From NCBI GenBank assembly GCA_050008495.1, contig JBEKMN010000007.1, forward strand, positions 16,432 through 80,431: DNA of 64,000 bases, given 5' to 3'. The stretch comes from CAVROP01 sp050008495. GTDB lineage: Bacteria > Acidobacteriota > Terriglobia > UBA7540. The notes below the pieces were generated by a model. The model ran no database searches. It was not told the DNA's origin and saw only the letters and a list, made by a program, of their open reading frames with translations. A program made the translations under genes and the position numbers. Shown here piece by piece: positions 49,555-58,264 of this stretch. Within the stretch, counting starts at the first letter, position 1; each line of letters opens with the position of its first letter.

Positions 49555-50907
49555 ATGACCAATCACAGCCTGCAGGTGGAGCTATTCGACGAATTGTGTA
49601 GCATGCCGTTACTGGACGTTCACACGCATCTTGTGGACGGGAAGCTGGGAGCGCGCGGCCTGCACGATGTGCTTCTCTATCACATGGGCGTGAGCGATCT
49701 CTATGCGGCGGGGTGCCCGAGTGGCGCGCGGCTGACGCAATTCCCCGGCTGGCCGTCGCAGCATGAGGCACATGAACGCATCATCGAAGCCTTGCCGTAC
49801 TTGAAACACGTGCGCAACACCAGCATCTCCTGGGGCATCCGGCTTATTCTCGGGGATCTGTACGGCTGGAACGAGCCGCTGAATGCGGAGAACTGGCCAC
49901 GGCTGGACGCGCTGATCCGGGAGCGGGCCGACGACAAGGCATGGCAACGGGAAATCATGCGCCGGGCCAATATACAGCGCTATTGCACGGAGTACGCGCG
50001 GCGCGAAAGCGGCCGCGACCGTGACATTCTTCAATACTCGCTCGAGTGGGCCTTCTTCACGCGCTCCCAATGGGGCGAGTTTGACACAGCGCTGTACGAA
50101 CTGGAGCGATGCTGGGATAGGAAACCGGAGAGTCCCAGCCCTATCGGCGGAACGCGTCCCCCGACAGAACGGGTGATCAGGACCCTGGACGACGTGCACG
50201 CTGCGATCGATCACTACGTCGCGAACATCCCTTACGACGAGATTCTTTCCGTGGCTACGGGCATCTCGACGGATCTCGACTTGCGCGTCGTGAGCGACCA
50301 GGAGATGACGGAGGCCCTGGCGCGTCGGGCGAACGCCGGTCCGCACGAACGCGATGTGTACGCGTCTTACGTGAACGAGGCTTATCTGAAGGCACTGGAA
50401 CCCCACGCGGACAAGATCGTCTTCCAGTTCAGCATTGCGGCTGAGCCGCTGCCCTTCGAGACGGGCAGCCGGCTTTCGCAGCGCACCATCGGGCAGGTGG
50501 CGGCGATGATCGCGCGCTACCCGAAGATTCGATTCCAGTGCCATCTGGCCAGCCGCCACGCCAATCAATCGATGTGCACGATGTGCCGCGAGTTGCCCAA
50601 CTTTTCGCTCTGTGGCATCTGGTGGCATAACTTCTTCCCCTCGATCATGCGGCAGGTGATGGAAGAGCGGTTGGACATGGTGCCGGTAAATAAACAGGTC
50701 GGGTTCTTTTCTGACGCGTACTGCCTGGAATGGACCTATGCCAAGGCGAAGATGATCCTCAACCAACTGTCGGTGGTCCTGGCCACGAAGATCGAGTACG
50801 GCCAGTACACGCACAACGACGCTCTGGCCGTAGCGCGGGCAATCCTCTACGATACTGCCTATGACCTCCTGGGCATGCGGCCGGCGGCGGCCCGGCAAAG
50901 CATGTAG
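49555..50907 (+). CDS. Uronate-isomerase-like (UxaC fold) metal-dependent protein
   Basis: 450 residues from ATG 49555, with AAAGGAGAAA upstream. N-terminal metal motif 'MPLLDVHTHLVDG' (HxH), later 'KIRFQCHLASRHANQ', 'LCGIWWHNFFPSIMRQ' and 'GFFSDAYCLEWTYAKAKMIL' (Asp at the last metal strand). Length and motif order resemble glucuronate/galacturonate isomerase (UxaC, about 470 residues), but several UxaC motifs are changed, so another aldose isomerase or hydrolase of the amidohydrolase superfamily is possible. It follows the aldolase by 63 bp on the same strand. Confidence 0.6.
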   Translation: MTNHSLQVELFDELCSMPLLDVHTHLVDGKLGARGLHDVLLYHMGVSDLYAAGCPSGARLTQFPGWPSQHEAHERIIEALPYLKHVRNTSISWGIRLILGDLYGWNEPLNAENWPRLDALIRERADDKAWQREIMRRANIQRYCTEYARRESGRDRDILQYSLEWAFFTRSQWGEFDTALYELERCWDRKPESPSPIGGTRPPTERVIRTLDDVHAAIDHYVANIPYDEILSVATGISTDLDLRVVSDQEMTEALARRANAGPHERDVYASYVNEAYLKALEPHADKIVFQFSIAAEPLPFETGSRLSQRTIGQVAAMIARYPKIRFQCHLASRHANQSMCTMCRELPNFSLCGIWWHNFFPSIMRQVMEERLDMVPVNKQVGFFSDAYCLEWTYAKAKMILNQLSVVLATKIEYGQYTHNDALAVARAILYDTAYDLLGMRPAAARQSM

Positions 50908-50964
50908 GGGTGCCCCTTCTGGTTGTGCGCGGGCCGCCACCAGAGCCGCACCTGTACCCTGCGG

Positions 50965-51909
50965 ATGAACCGAATTCACTGCGTCGGAGTGGTGGTGATG
51001 GACCTGTTGAACGGGCCCATCCAGCAGTATCCTGTGCCGCGCCTTCAGAGCCAGGTGACCGCGGAATGGATTCGCATGATGCCGGGAGGCGGCGCCGCGA
51101 ACATGCCGTCGGCGATAGCGCGCATGGGACTGCCTGCCGGTTCCTTCGCCAAGGTGGGCGATGACATTAACGGCGAGTTCATTGTCCGGGAACTTTCTAA
51201 GTTAGGCGTTGACACGACGGGCATTCGAGTTTCGCCAGGCGAAGCCACTCCCTTCACCTTTGTGGGAGTGCGTGCCGACGGGGATCGTACGTTCATCCAC
51301 ACACCAGGCGCTAACCTGAATTTCACACTCAGCGACCTGGATTTCGACCGAGTGTTGGCCACCGATTTTCTCCTCTATCATGATTTGAACGTCCTGCCGA
51401 AACTGGATGGCGAACCCGCGGCAAGCTTGTTGGCAGAGGCTCAGCGGCGAGGCGTCGTAACCTTTCTGGACGAGGATTTTGGTTATGGACCTAAGCTCGA
51501 GCCCCTCGTCGCCATGCTCCCTTACTGCGATTACGTGATTCCGAGCTTCGATGACTTGCTGGCAATCTATCCGGACGCTACGCCGGAAGAGATGGCCGGC
51601 CAACTCCTTGAATCAGGCGCTCGCGCCGCGGTTTTGAAAATGGGACGGGACGGCTGTCTGATCGCCCAGGGAAGCGACCGCATACGCGTTCCAGCCCTGC
51701 CTGCCAACATCGTTGATACAACGGGCGCGGGCGATTGTTGGGATGCAGGATTTATTGCGGGATTGGCGGGCGGCGAAGACGTCGTCACCGCGGCGCGTCT
51801 GGGAAATGCCTGCGCGGCATTCTGTATCGAGGCGGTAGGTGGCTCAACCGGCGTGCCCGGTTACGAAGCGGTGCAGCGACGAGCAGCGCAGACGGCGAGG
51901 AGACCTTGA
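50965..51909 (+). CDS. PfkB-family carbohydrate kinase
   Basis: 314 residues from ATG 50965 (MNRIHCVGVVVMDLL); an upstream GTG at 50923 would add 14 residues. 'MMPGGGAANMPSAIARMGL' is PfkB signature 1 and 'VDTTGAGDCWDAGFIAGLAG' is signature 2 with the catalytic Asp. A middle 'FLDEDFGYGPKLEPLVAML' is present. The substrate is unknown; it is a paralogue of the ribokinase-like gene 3 kb upstream and probably belongs to the same operon (57 bp gap). Its TGA overlaps the DUF2283 start. Confidence 0.87.
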   Translation: MNRIHCVGVVVMDLLNGPIQQYPVPRLQSQVTAEWIRMMPGGGAANMPSAIARMGLPAGSFAKVGDDINGEFIVRELSKLGVDTTGIRVSPGEATPFTFVGVRADGDRTFIHTPGANLNFTLSDLDFDRVLATDFLLYHDLNVLPKLDGEPAASLLAEAQRRGVVTFLDEDFGYGPKLEPLVAMLPYCDYVIPSFDDLLAIYPDATPEEMAGQLLESGARAAVLKMGRDGCLIAQGSDRIRVPALPANIVDTTGAGDCWDAGFIAGLAGGEDVVTAARLGNACAAFCIEAVGGSTGVPGYEAVQRRAAQTARRP

Positions 51910-52103
51910 GAATAATCTATGATCCCGAGGTGGACGTGTTGCGAATCTTGCTGAGCAATGCGCCCATCGAAGAATCCGATGAAGATAAGCCTGGGGTGAT
52001 CCTCGACTACGACAAGGATGGCAACATCGTGGGCCTGGAAATCCTGGAAGACTCCAAACGAGTCTCCAATCCCCGCTCCGTCGAATACGCCGTGGCTGGT
52101 TAG
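51906..52103 (+). CDS. DUF2283 small protein
   Basis: 65 residues starting at TTG 51906, which overlaps the kinase stop (TTGA), with GAGGAG immediately upstream. 'IIYDPEVDVLRILLSNAPIE' and 'GVILDYDKDGNIVGLEILED' are the DUF2283 pattern. DUF2283 proteins often act as partners (putative antitoxins) of small DUF4258 proteins; no such partner is next to this one. The function is unknown. Confidence 0.82.
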   Translation: MRIIYDPEVDVLRILLSNAPIEESDEDKPGVILDYDKDGNIVGLEILEDSKRVSNPRSVEYAVAG

Positions 52104-52218
52104 CGGAGAAAGACTTTCCGACGCGCTCGCCAACACGCGGAAAGTTCTTCTGGACTTGTACCGACGTAAGCCGGACTCCCGAACCCAAGCCCCCAATTAG
52201 CTTGCCACTACTCGACCG

Positions 52219-53559
52219 TCACACGAATTCATATTGACCCGGCACCGGCACGGGCGGCACGCTCATGGCCAGTTTATAGTCCAGGGTCTTGGGCTGCAGG
52301 TCCTGCTTTGAGGCCATGATCGTTTCCCAGGTGATTTCCACGCCGGAGTAAGCAGCTTCCCGGGCCATAATGCAGGTCAGGGTGCTTTCGGCTACGGTCA
52401 TCCCGTCGTTGGTATAGGGAATGTCGCCGCGAATGCTCTTAACCAGGCGGACGTGCTCCTGAACGTAGGGGTCGAGGCCCGGCGTGCCCATGTCGAGGCC
52501 ATCGGTCTGCCCCTTCGCACCCACTATGGTGTTCCACACTTTGCGATACGCGCCCTTGGGATATTGCCGGCAAGCGCTGTAGAGGTGAACGCCGTTGGGA
52601 TAAACGAAATCTGCCGTCAGATGGTCGTAGATATTGCCGTAGAGCTCTTCCCGCGGACGCCACGCCACTCCGCCCGACCCGACGACTCTGACCGGATGGG
52701 CGCCCATCACCCAGTTGCAGAAATCGATGGTGTGAATGTGCTGCTCCACCATCTGGTCCCCGCAAATCCAGACGAACGAATACCAGTCGCGATGCTGCCA
52801 CTCCATATCGCCCCATGACGGGTCGCGATGGTCCACGTGCAAGACGGGTCCACTCAAGTAAGTCGCGCTGAGGCTAACCACCTCGCCCAGGGCGCCATCG
52901 TGGATTTTCTGGACCGTCTCGATATAGTCCTTCTGGGAACGCCGCTGGGTGCCCGCGACCACCGTCAGCTTCGATTCCTCCGCTTTTTTCAAGGCAGCGA
53001 TAAAGCGTCGCACTCCAGCCGGATCGGTCGCGATGGGTTTTTCCGTGAAGATATGCTTCCCGGCCTCGACCGCAGCCTCGAACTGCACGGGGCGATGGCC
53101 CGGGGGAGTGCACAGCAGCACCACGTCAATGTCGGAGGCGAGGACCTTCTTATAGGCGTCGAAGCTGCAGAAGCAATGTTCGGGATCGACGCTGACTCGC
53201 CTGCGAATCGAATCCACGAGTTCCGCCAAGGGCTGGCCCGTGAATTGGGACGCCTTCTTGGGACTGGTGTCCATCAAGAAATTCGGATCGCGCAAGTTGG
53301 CCAGAGACTTCTGGAGCTTGTCCTCGAAGATATCTCCCATGGCGACGAGTTCCACACTTGGGTCAGCGGTGAGGAGGTCTACGGCTGCTTCCGTGCCGCG
53401 TCCGCCGCAGCCGACCAAGCCCGCGCGCAGGCGCTCCTTTCCCGCGCCACGCACCAGTTCGGGCTTGATGAAGGTAAACGCGGTCGCCGCCGCCCCGGCG
53501 CCTAACGACCGGCTGAGAAAAGATCGACGAGTGTAAGTGGTGGCTTCATCTTGTTCCAT
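52219..53559 (-). CDS. Tat-exported Gfo/Idh/MocA family oxidoreductase
   Basis: 446 residues from ATG 53559. Tat signal 'YTRRSFLSRSLGAGAAATAF', NAD fold 'RAGLVGCGGRGTEAAVDLL', 'HIFTEKPIATDPAGVRRF' (EKP intact), and 'MVEQHIHTIDFCNWVMGAHP' with the active-site His pair. The domain organisation is the same as in the gene at 3873. It could be an oxidoreductase or a GH109-like glycosidase. It is at the head of a minus-strand region; the SnoaL-like gene ends 60 bp upstream of its start and may share a transcript. Confidence 0.87.
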   Translation of the reverse strand: MEQDEATTYTRRSFLSRSLGAGAAATAFTFIKPELVRGAGKERLRAGLVGCGGRGTEAAVDLLTADPSVELVAMGDIFEDKLQKSLANLRDPNFLMDTSPKKASQFTGQPLAELVDSIRRRVSVDPEHCFCSFDAYKKVLASDIDVVLLCTPPGHRPVQFEAAVEAGKHIFTEKPIATDPAGVRRFIAALKKAEESKLTVVAGTQRRSQKDYIETVQKIHDGALGEVVSLSATYLSGPVLHVDHRDPSWGDMEWQHRDWYSFVWICGDQMVEQHIHTIDFCNWVMGAHPVRVVGSGGVAWRPREELYGNIYDHLTADFVYPNGVHLYSACRQYPKGAYRKVWNTIVGAKGQTDGLDMGTPGLDPYVQEHVRLVKSIRGDIPYTNDGMTVAESTLTCIMAREAAYSGVEITWETIMASKQDLQPKTLDYKLAMSVPPVPVPGQYEFV

Positions 53560-53619
53560 GTCTTACCTCCGCAAGTCGAGAGTCGGAAGAGGTTGCTATG
53601 CCGAAATCGGCGTACGCAT

Positions 53620-54051
53620 TCAAGGCTGCGCTGCTTCGGAAGCGTGGAAAGCAACTACCTGCCAGCGCCCTTCACGGCGGATGTATAACTTGGTGAACCG
53701 CCAATCGTCGTCCACCGTTTTACCGTTCAGCGTGCGCGTTCGCTGCAGCCGGCCGGACACGACTGCGGCGTCGCCGTAAACGCGCACCTTGAGGTCAGAA
53801 GTCTGATAACGCTGGAATTTCATCCGTCCGGAGCGAGCGAATCCCAGAACATCCGGCTTTGCCATCACAGGCATCCTGGGCACGGTGACCTCAAGATCGT
53901 CGGCCCAAAGCTTTTCGAGAGCGCTTACGTCGCCCTTTTCGTGAGCCTCGTTCCAGACCGACTCGAGCCTCATTAGTTCTTTGACCTCTGACGTATCCGG
54001 CTGTGGTTGGGACTGGAGTCCGATCATAAGAACAACGAGCGCGAGGCTCAT
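53620..54051 (-). CDS. SnoaL/NTF2-like (DUF4440) secreted protein
   Basis: 143 residues with a hydrophobic N-terminus 'MSLALVVLMIGLQSQP' (weak signal peptide). The cone-shaped NTF2 fold is indicated by 'LESVWNEAHEKGDVSALEKL', 'WADDLEVTVP', 'VRVYGDAAVVSGRLQRT' and 'DDDWRFTKLYIRREGRWQVV'. DUF4440-type proteins bind small ligands or are hydrolase-like; no catalytic residues are recognised here. Confidence 0.85.
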   Translation of the reverse strand: MSLALVVLMIGLQSQPQPDTSEVKELMRLESVWNEAHEKGDVSALEKLWADDLEVTVPRMPVMAKPDVLGFARSGRMKFQRYQTSDLKVRVYGDAAVVSGRLQRTRTLNGKTVDDDWRFTKLYIRREGRWQVVAFHASEAAQP

Positions 54052-54123
54052 GTTTCCCGTAATTCCTGCCTTGTCCCCCGTCTGATGGGGTGAATCATGT
54101 CGGATTCTCGACTTCTCAAACCC

Positions 54124-54975
54124 TCAACTTCCCATTATCTTCCGGATGTACTCCAAGTTCTTGCGCATATCCGCTTCGACCTGGTTCGGGTGCGCATCGG
54201 TCTCCAAGTTGGCGTAGCCGGTAAATCCGATATCGCGAATTGCTTGCATAATGGGTGGAAACTGAATGCTGCCTTCGCCCAGGTAGTGCGGATTATCCTT
54301 CAAATGGAACTGGCAAATCCGGTCTTTTCCAAGCCAGCGGATTTCCTTCACCACGTCAAAACCTGCCTTGGTGGAATTCCCCACGTCGTAATAGACAAGG
54401 ACGCTCTTCGAGCGCGAGCGTTCCATGATTCGGACGTTGTCCTCGGCGGAGATAGTGTCCTCCAGCCCCAGCACCACACCCGCCTTATCCGCATCCGGTC
54501 CGAGATCACGCAAGACATCGCCGACGTAGTCCATTTCGTCGCGGGTTTGCAGGGCTCGCTGGCCGAAGAAGGGAAGCAGAAGTACCTTCGAGTTCAGGGC
54601 CTTGGTTAAGCGAATGGAATCCTGCACCCACTTTACGGCCAGCTTATCGTTTTTCAGGCCGTTATCGTGCAGCCGGTCCACGCACGTGCCGTCGATCGGA
54701 ATCTTGTACTGCCTGGACAGGTTGAGATAGCGCACCAGGATCTCCGGGTAGTCGAGCGGCATCCTGTCATCCACGATCTTTCGTCCAAACGACACTTGTA
54801 CGCCGTCAAACCCGAGGCGTGCGGCCAGCGGCACCGCATCCGGATCGGCTCCCTTCTCCAGGTTCCAGTCCGTCACTCCAATCCGCAGCCTGGTTTCTTT
54901 GGCGAATGCAAAACGGGAGATGACGCTCATGCCAACCGTGGTACGAAGGAACTCACGACGGGTGAAGTCAAGCAT
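54124..54975 (-). CDS. Tat-exported sugar isomerase/epimerase-like TIM-barrel protein
   Basis: 283 residues from ATG 54975, with the RBS AGGAGG. Tat signal 'LDFTRREFLRTTVGMSVISR', then the xylose-isomerase-like barrel: 'LAARLGFDGVQVSFG', 'NSKVLLLPFFG', 'GVVLGLEDTISAEDNVRIME' (metal Glu), 'VLVYYDVGNSTKAG' (Asp), 'CQFHLKDNPHYLGEGSI' (His, Asp), 'GYANLETDAHPN' (Glu). The metal-ligand set of AP2Ec/IolE-type proteins seems intact. The substrate is unknown. Export by Tat again suggests a periplasmic sugar reaction. Confidence 0.85.
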   Translation of the reverse strand: MLDFTRREFLRTTVGMSVISRFAFAKETRLRIGVTDWNLEKGADPDAVPLAARLGFDGVQVSFGRKIVDDRMPLDYPEILVRYLNLSRQYKIPIDGTCVDRLHDNGLKNDKLAVKWVQDSIRLTKALNSKVLLLPFFGQRALQTRDEMDYVGDVLRDLGPDADKAGVVLGLEDTISAEDNVRIMERSRSKSVLVYYDVGNSTKAGFDVVKEIRWLGKDRICQFHLKDNPHYLGEGSIQFPPIMQAIRDIGFTGYANLETDAHPNQVEADMRKNLEYIRKIMGS

Positions 54976-55127
54976 CGAAGACCTCCTGAGAATGGCGCTA
55001 CGGACGAGGGTCACATCATACAACAACCCATTTAGTTTCTCAAAACACCCTTAAACCCCCAAGACGGTCCGTCCGATAAGAGGATTTAGGACCTCGCGCC
55101 TGACGGGAGAGGTGTGCAAGGAGCCGT

Positions 55128-57596
55128 ATGAACTTATCATGGCGCTCGAGCAAGAAGGTTGACCCGTTCAAGGGGACAGTTAATGACAACGCCCGGGGGA
55201 AGCGGGGGCAGGAGGCGTTGCGAGAAAGTGAGGCCCGTCTGCAAGTCATCTTCAATTGTGTCCAGACGGGTATCTTCATCATCGATCCGGAAACGCATCG
55301 GATTGTGGACGCCAACCCCGTGGCGCTCGAAACCATCGGTGTGGGCCGCGACCAGGCGATCGGCGCGGAGTGCCACAAGTTCATATGCCCTGCCGAAAAG
55401 GGGGCCTGCCCGGTGACGGACCTCAGGCAGACCGTGGACCATTCCGAACGCACCCTGCTGACGGCGAGCGGGGAGAAGCGGGAAGTTCTTAAAACGGCTG
55501 TTAGCGTGGTGCTGGACGGTCGAAAGCACCTTCTCGAAAGCTACATCGACATTACGGATCGCAAGCGCGCAGAGCAGGAACTGCGGGACGCCAAGGAGGC
55601 GGCGGAAGCGGCCAGTGGGGCCAAGAGCGATTTTCTGGCCATGATGAGTCACGAGATCCGCACGCCCATGTATGGCATTATTGGCATGACGGAATTGGCC
55701 CTTGACACCTCCCTTTCCTGTGAACAGCGAGAATACCTCAATAGTGTGAAGGAGTCCGCTGACACCCTCTTGACCTTGATTGATGACATCTTGGATTTCT
55801 CCAAGATTGAGGCCGGGAAGCTCTCGCTCGAACCCTGTGAGTTCGATCCGCAAGATACGATCGGCAACACCATGCGGGCGCTTTCCATTCGAGGCGACGA
55901 AAAGGGGCTTGAGTTGACATGGGAGACGCCCTCCGACTTTCCCGCCCGCGTGGTCGGAGACCCTGGCCGCCTGCGCCAGATCATCGTCAATCTTATAGGG
56001 AATGCCATCAAGTTCACTGAGCGCGGGGAGGTGAATCTGCGAGTTGAGATCGACTCGCAGGGGGAAGATTGGATTGTGCTTCATTTCTGCGTCAGCGATA
56101 CGGGCATCGGTATCGCGCGGGAAAAGCAAGAGTGGATCTTTGAAGCCTTCATACAAGCCGATAGCTCGACCACGCGAAAATACGCCGGAACGGGTCTAGG
56201 CTTGGCTATCTCCACCCGGCTGGTAAAACTGATGGGAGGACGAATTTGGGTGGAGAGCGAAGTCGACAAAGGGAGCAGGTTCCACTTCACGGCGAGGTTT
56301 GGCCACGTGAAAGACCGGCAACCACAACCCGCGCTTGCGGCGAAAGTCTCGCTACAAGGTGTCCCGGCTCTCATCATTGACGACAATGCCACGAACCGGC
56401 GCATCTTGGAGGCCATGCTCGAGGGTTGGTCGATGCAGCCCACATTGGCGGAGAGGGGGCAGGAGGGACTGCTCGCGATGCGACGTGCAAGAGACATGGG
56501 CAAGCCCTTCCCTCTGATTGTGCTTGACGCCCATATGCCGGACATGGACGGCTTCATGGTGGTCGAGGAGTTCAGGCAGGATCCAAGCCTGGCAGGAAGC
56601 GCGATCATGATGTTGACCTCGGGTGGGCAGCGAGGCGACGCCGCCCGTTGCTGTGAACTCGGCATCTCGGCATACCTTGGCAAGCCCATCCGGCGTTCTG
56701 AGCTCCTGGCGGCCATCCTGCTCGTGCTGGGCCAGCCGAACCAGAAGCGGGATCACCCCCAGCTCGTGACCCGTCACACGATTCGAGAAACCCGGCGCCA
56801 ACTCCGTATTCTCGTGGCGGAAGACAACGCAATCAACCGGGAACTGGTGACGCGCCTGCTTCAGAAAAACGGACACACCGTGATGGCGGCGGCTACCGGT
56901 AAGGAGGCTGTCGAACTGTTGGACCGGGAGGGGTCGAATTGTGACCTCGTGCTGATGGACGTGGAGATGCCCGACATGGATGGCTTTCACGCCACCGCCA
57001 TTATTCGCGAGAAGGAGAAGTCCAGCGGCAAACACATGCCGATCGTCGCCTTGACCGCCTACGCGATGAAAGGCGATCGCGAGCGGTGCCTGGCGGCAGG
57101 CATGGACAGCTACTTGTCGAAGCCCATTCGATATCAAGATCTACTTGAAACCATCCAACGGCTGGTCAGCGGAATGCCCGACATTCCTGCCCCCGCGCCA
57201 TCCGAGAAACCCCCGGCGGAGGTTCTGGATGAGGCGATGTTGATGTCGCGTGTGGATAATGACCTGCAATTACTGCAAGACCTCGTTGATCTGTATCTCG
57301 GCGACTACCCGCGCCTGCTGGATGAAATCCGGGCCGCGCTGGAAAGGAAAGATCCCCGGGCCCTGCAAAGAGGCGCGCATAGCCTGAAAGGCTGCACCAG
57401 TAACCTTGCCGCCAAACTAGCCTCGGAAGCCGCCTTCAAGCTCGAAGGACTCGCGCACGCCGGGGACTGGGCGGAGGCGGGTAATGCGCTCGAGAGCCTG
57501 GAGCGAGAGTTGGCGCGGTTGAAGCCGGCTCTGCTTGCGATGCGGGCGGAAACGGAGAAGAAGCCACGGCTGACGAAGAGTGAATCTTTGCAGTGA
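55128..57596 (+). CDS. Soluble hybrid histidine kinase (PAS-HisKA-HATPase-REC-REC-Hpt)
   Basis: 822 residues, no TM segment. PAS (about 30-150) contains a Cys-rich stretch 'CHKFICPAEKGACP'. HisKA has the phospho-acceptor in 'MSHEIRTPM', HATPase shows 'NLIGNAIKFTE' (N box) and 'DTGIGI' with 'GTGLGLAIS' (G boxes). A first REC ('ALIIDDNATNRR', 'LIVLDAHMPDMDG') and a second ('ILVAEDNAINRE', 'LVLMDVEMPDMDG') follow, and a C-terminal Hpt with His in 'QRGAHSLKGCTSNLA'. This is a full BarA-like phosphorelay in one chain, with a final Hpt that would pass phosphate to an unlinked regulator. No output gene is adjacent. The input is probably cytoplasmic, possibly redox or metal via the PAS cysteines. Confidence 0.93.
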   Translation: MNLSWRSSKKVDPFKGTVNDNARGKRGQEALRESEARLQVIFNCVQTGIFIIDPETHRIVDANPVALETIGVGRDQAIGAECHKFICPAEKGACPVTDLRQTVDHSERTLLTASGEKREVLKTAVSVVLDGRKHLLESYIDITDRKRAEQELRDAKEAAEAASGAKSDFLAMMSHEIRTPMYGIIGMTELALDTSLSCEQREYLNSVKESADTLLTLIDDILDFSKIEAGKLSLEPCEFDPQDTIGNTMRALSIRGDEKGLELTWETPSDFPARVVGDPGRLRQIIVNLIGNAIKFTERGEVNLRVEIDSQGEDWIVLHFCVSDTGIGIAREKQEWIFEAFIQADSSTTRKYAGTGLGLAISTRLVKLMGGRIWVESEVDKGSRFHFTARFGHVKDRQPQPALAAKVSLQGVPALIIDDNATNRRILEAMLEGWSMQPTLAERGQEGLLAMRRARDMGKPFPLIVLDAHMPDMDGFMVVEEFRQDPSLAGSAIMMLTSGGQRGDAARCCELGISAYLGKPIRRSELLAAILLVLGQPNQKRDHPQLVTRHTIRETRRQLRILVAEDNAINRELVTRLLQKNGHTVMAAATGKEAVELLDREGSNCDLVLMDVEMPDMDGFHATAIIREKEKSSGKHMPIVALTAYAMKGDRERCLAAGMDSYLSKPIRYQDLLETIQRLVSGMPDIPAPAPSEKPPAEVLDEAMLMSRVDNDLQLLQDLVDLYLGDYPRLLDEIRAALERKDPRALQRGAHSLKGCTSNLAAKLASEAAFKLEGLAHAGDWAEAGNALESLERELARLKPALLAMRAETEKKPRLTKSESLQ

Positions 57597-57801
57597 GAGA
57601 GTGTCTCCGACGGCGCTTTTGAGTGCGAAGATACTATTCGGGGTTAGTCAACTCCCGGTAGGTACGGCTCACCCTGGCCAGCACTTGGACGGCCGATACC
57701 TGTGCCGAGGCTTCTTGTGCGAGGGCTGTCAAAGTGAGCACCGTGACCAGAATCGATCGCGCTGCCATAGCCGTGTTCCTTGCCCGGGCTACCGCTACCT
57801 G
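57597..57801. other. Convergent intergenic gap, nothing recognised
   Basis: 205 bp between the hybrid-kinase stop and the SET-gene stop. No hairpin with a U-run or gene-like frame stood out. Confidence 0.35.
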
Positions 57802-58260
57802 CTACTTTGTGTTGATTATGCCCCGGCAACCGCTGGCGCCGCAGATGCAGCGCATGGTCTCATCGGTGTCGTCGTAGTTGTAATCGACGGTCAACTCTTC
57901 GCCCTTGCGAATCCTGCGCAGGCTCATATAGATAATGTGCCCCTTAAAAATGCGGGTGACTAAGTTGGGCGCGCAGGAGTGGTTGACCAACTCGGCGCCT
58001 GAGCCATTGACGGCGCCGTCGAGCATCCAGCGCTTGTCGAGAACGAAGAGATAAGGAGTATGGCGGCGCTTCCGGCCCTCCTTCATGGTGATCTTTTCCC
58101 CCCTGTACTCGATTACCTTGCGGTTGGGCGGGATATCCTGGTCAGCGTAGACGCCTCGGCCGTGGATTTTCGACTGGCCGACGCGCAAGCGGAAACAACA
58201 GAATCGCGGGTCGATCTTTTCCGTGCGCGACAGGGCCATAGGCCAGACTTTCCCTGCCAT
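57802..58260 (-). CDS. SET-domain protein (lysine methyltransferase-like)
   Basis: 152 residues from ATG 58260, with GAGGAG 8 bases upstream (inside the end of the GH20 gene). Complete SET core: 'SKIHGRGVYADQDIPPNRKV' and 'IEYRGEKI' (SAM/GxG region), 'ELVNHSCAPNL' (NHS motif), 'GEELTVDYNYD' (catalytic Tyr) and the post-SET cysteines in 'CICGASGCRG'. Such proteins methylate lysine with SAM; small bacterial SET proteins may modify ribosomal or nucleoid proteins. It is joined to the GH20 gene with a gap of only 4 bp, an unexpected partner. Confidence 0.92.
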   Translation of the reverse strand: MAGKVWPMALSRTEKIDPRFCCFRLRVGQSKIHGRGVYADQDIPPNRKVIEYRGEKITMKEGRKRRHTPYLFVLDKRWMLDGAVNGSGAELVNHSCAPNLVTRIFKGHIIYMSLRRIRKGEELTVDYNYDDTDETMRCICGASGCRGIINTK

Positions 58261-58264
58261 TCTG

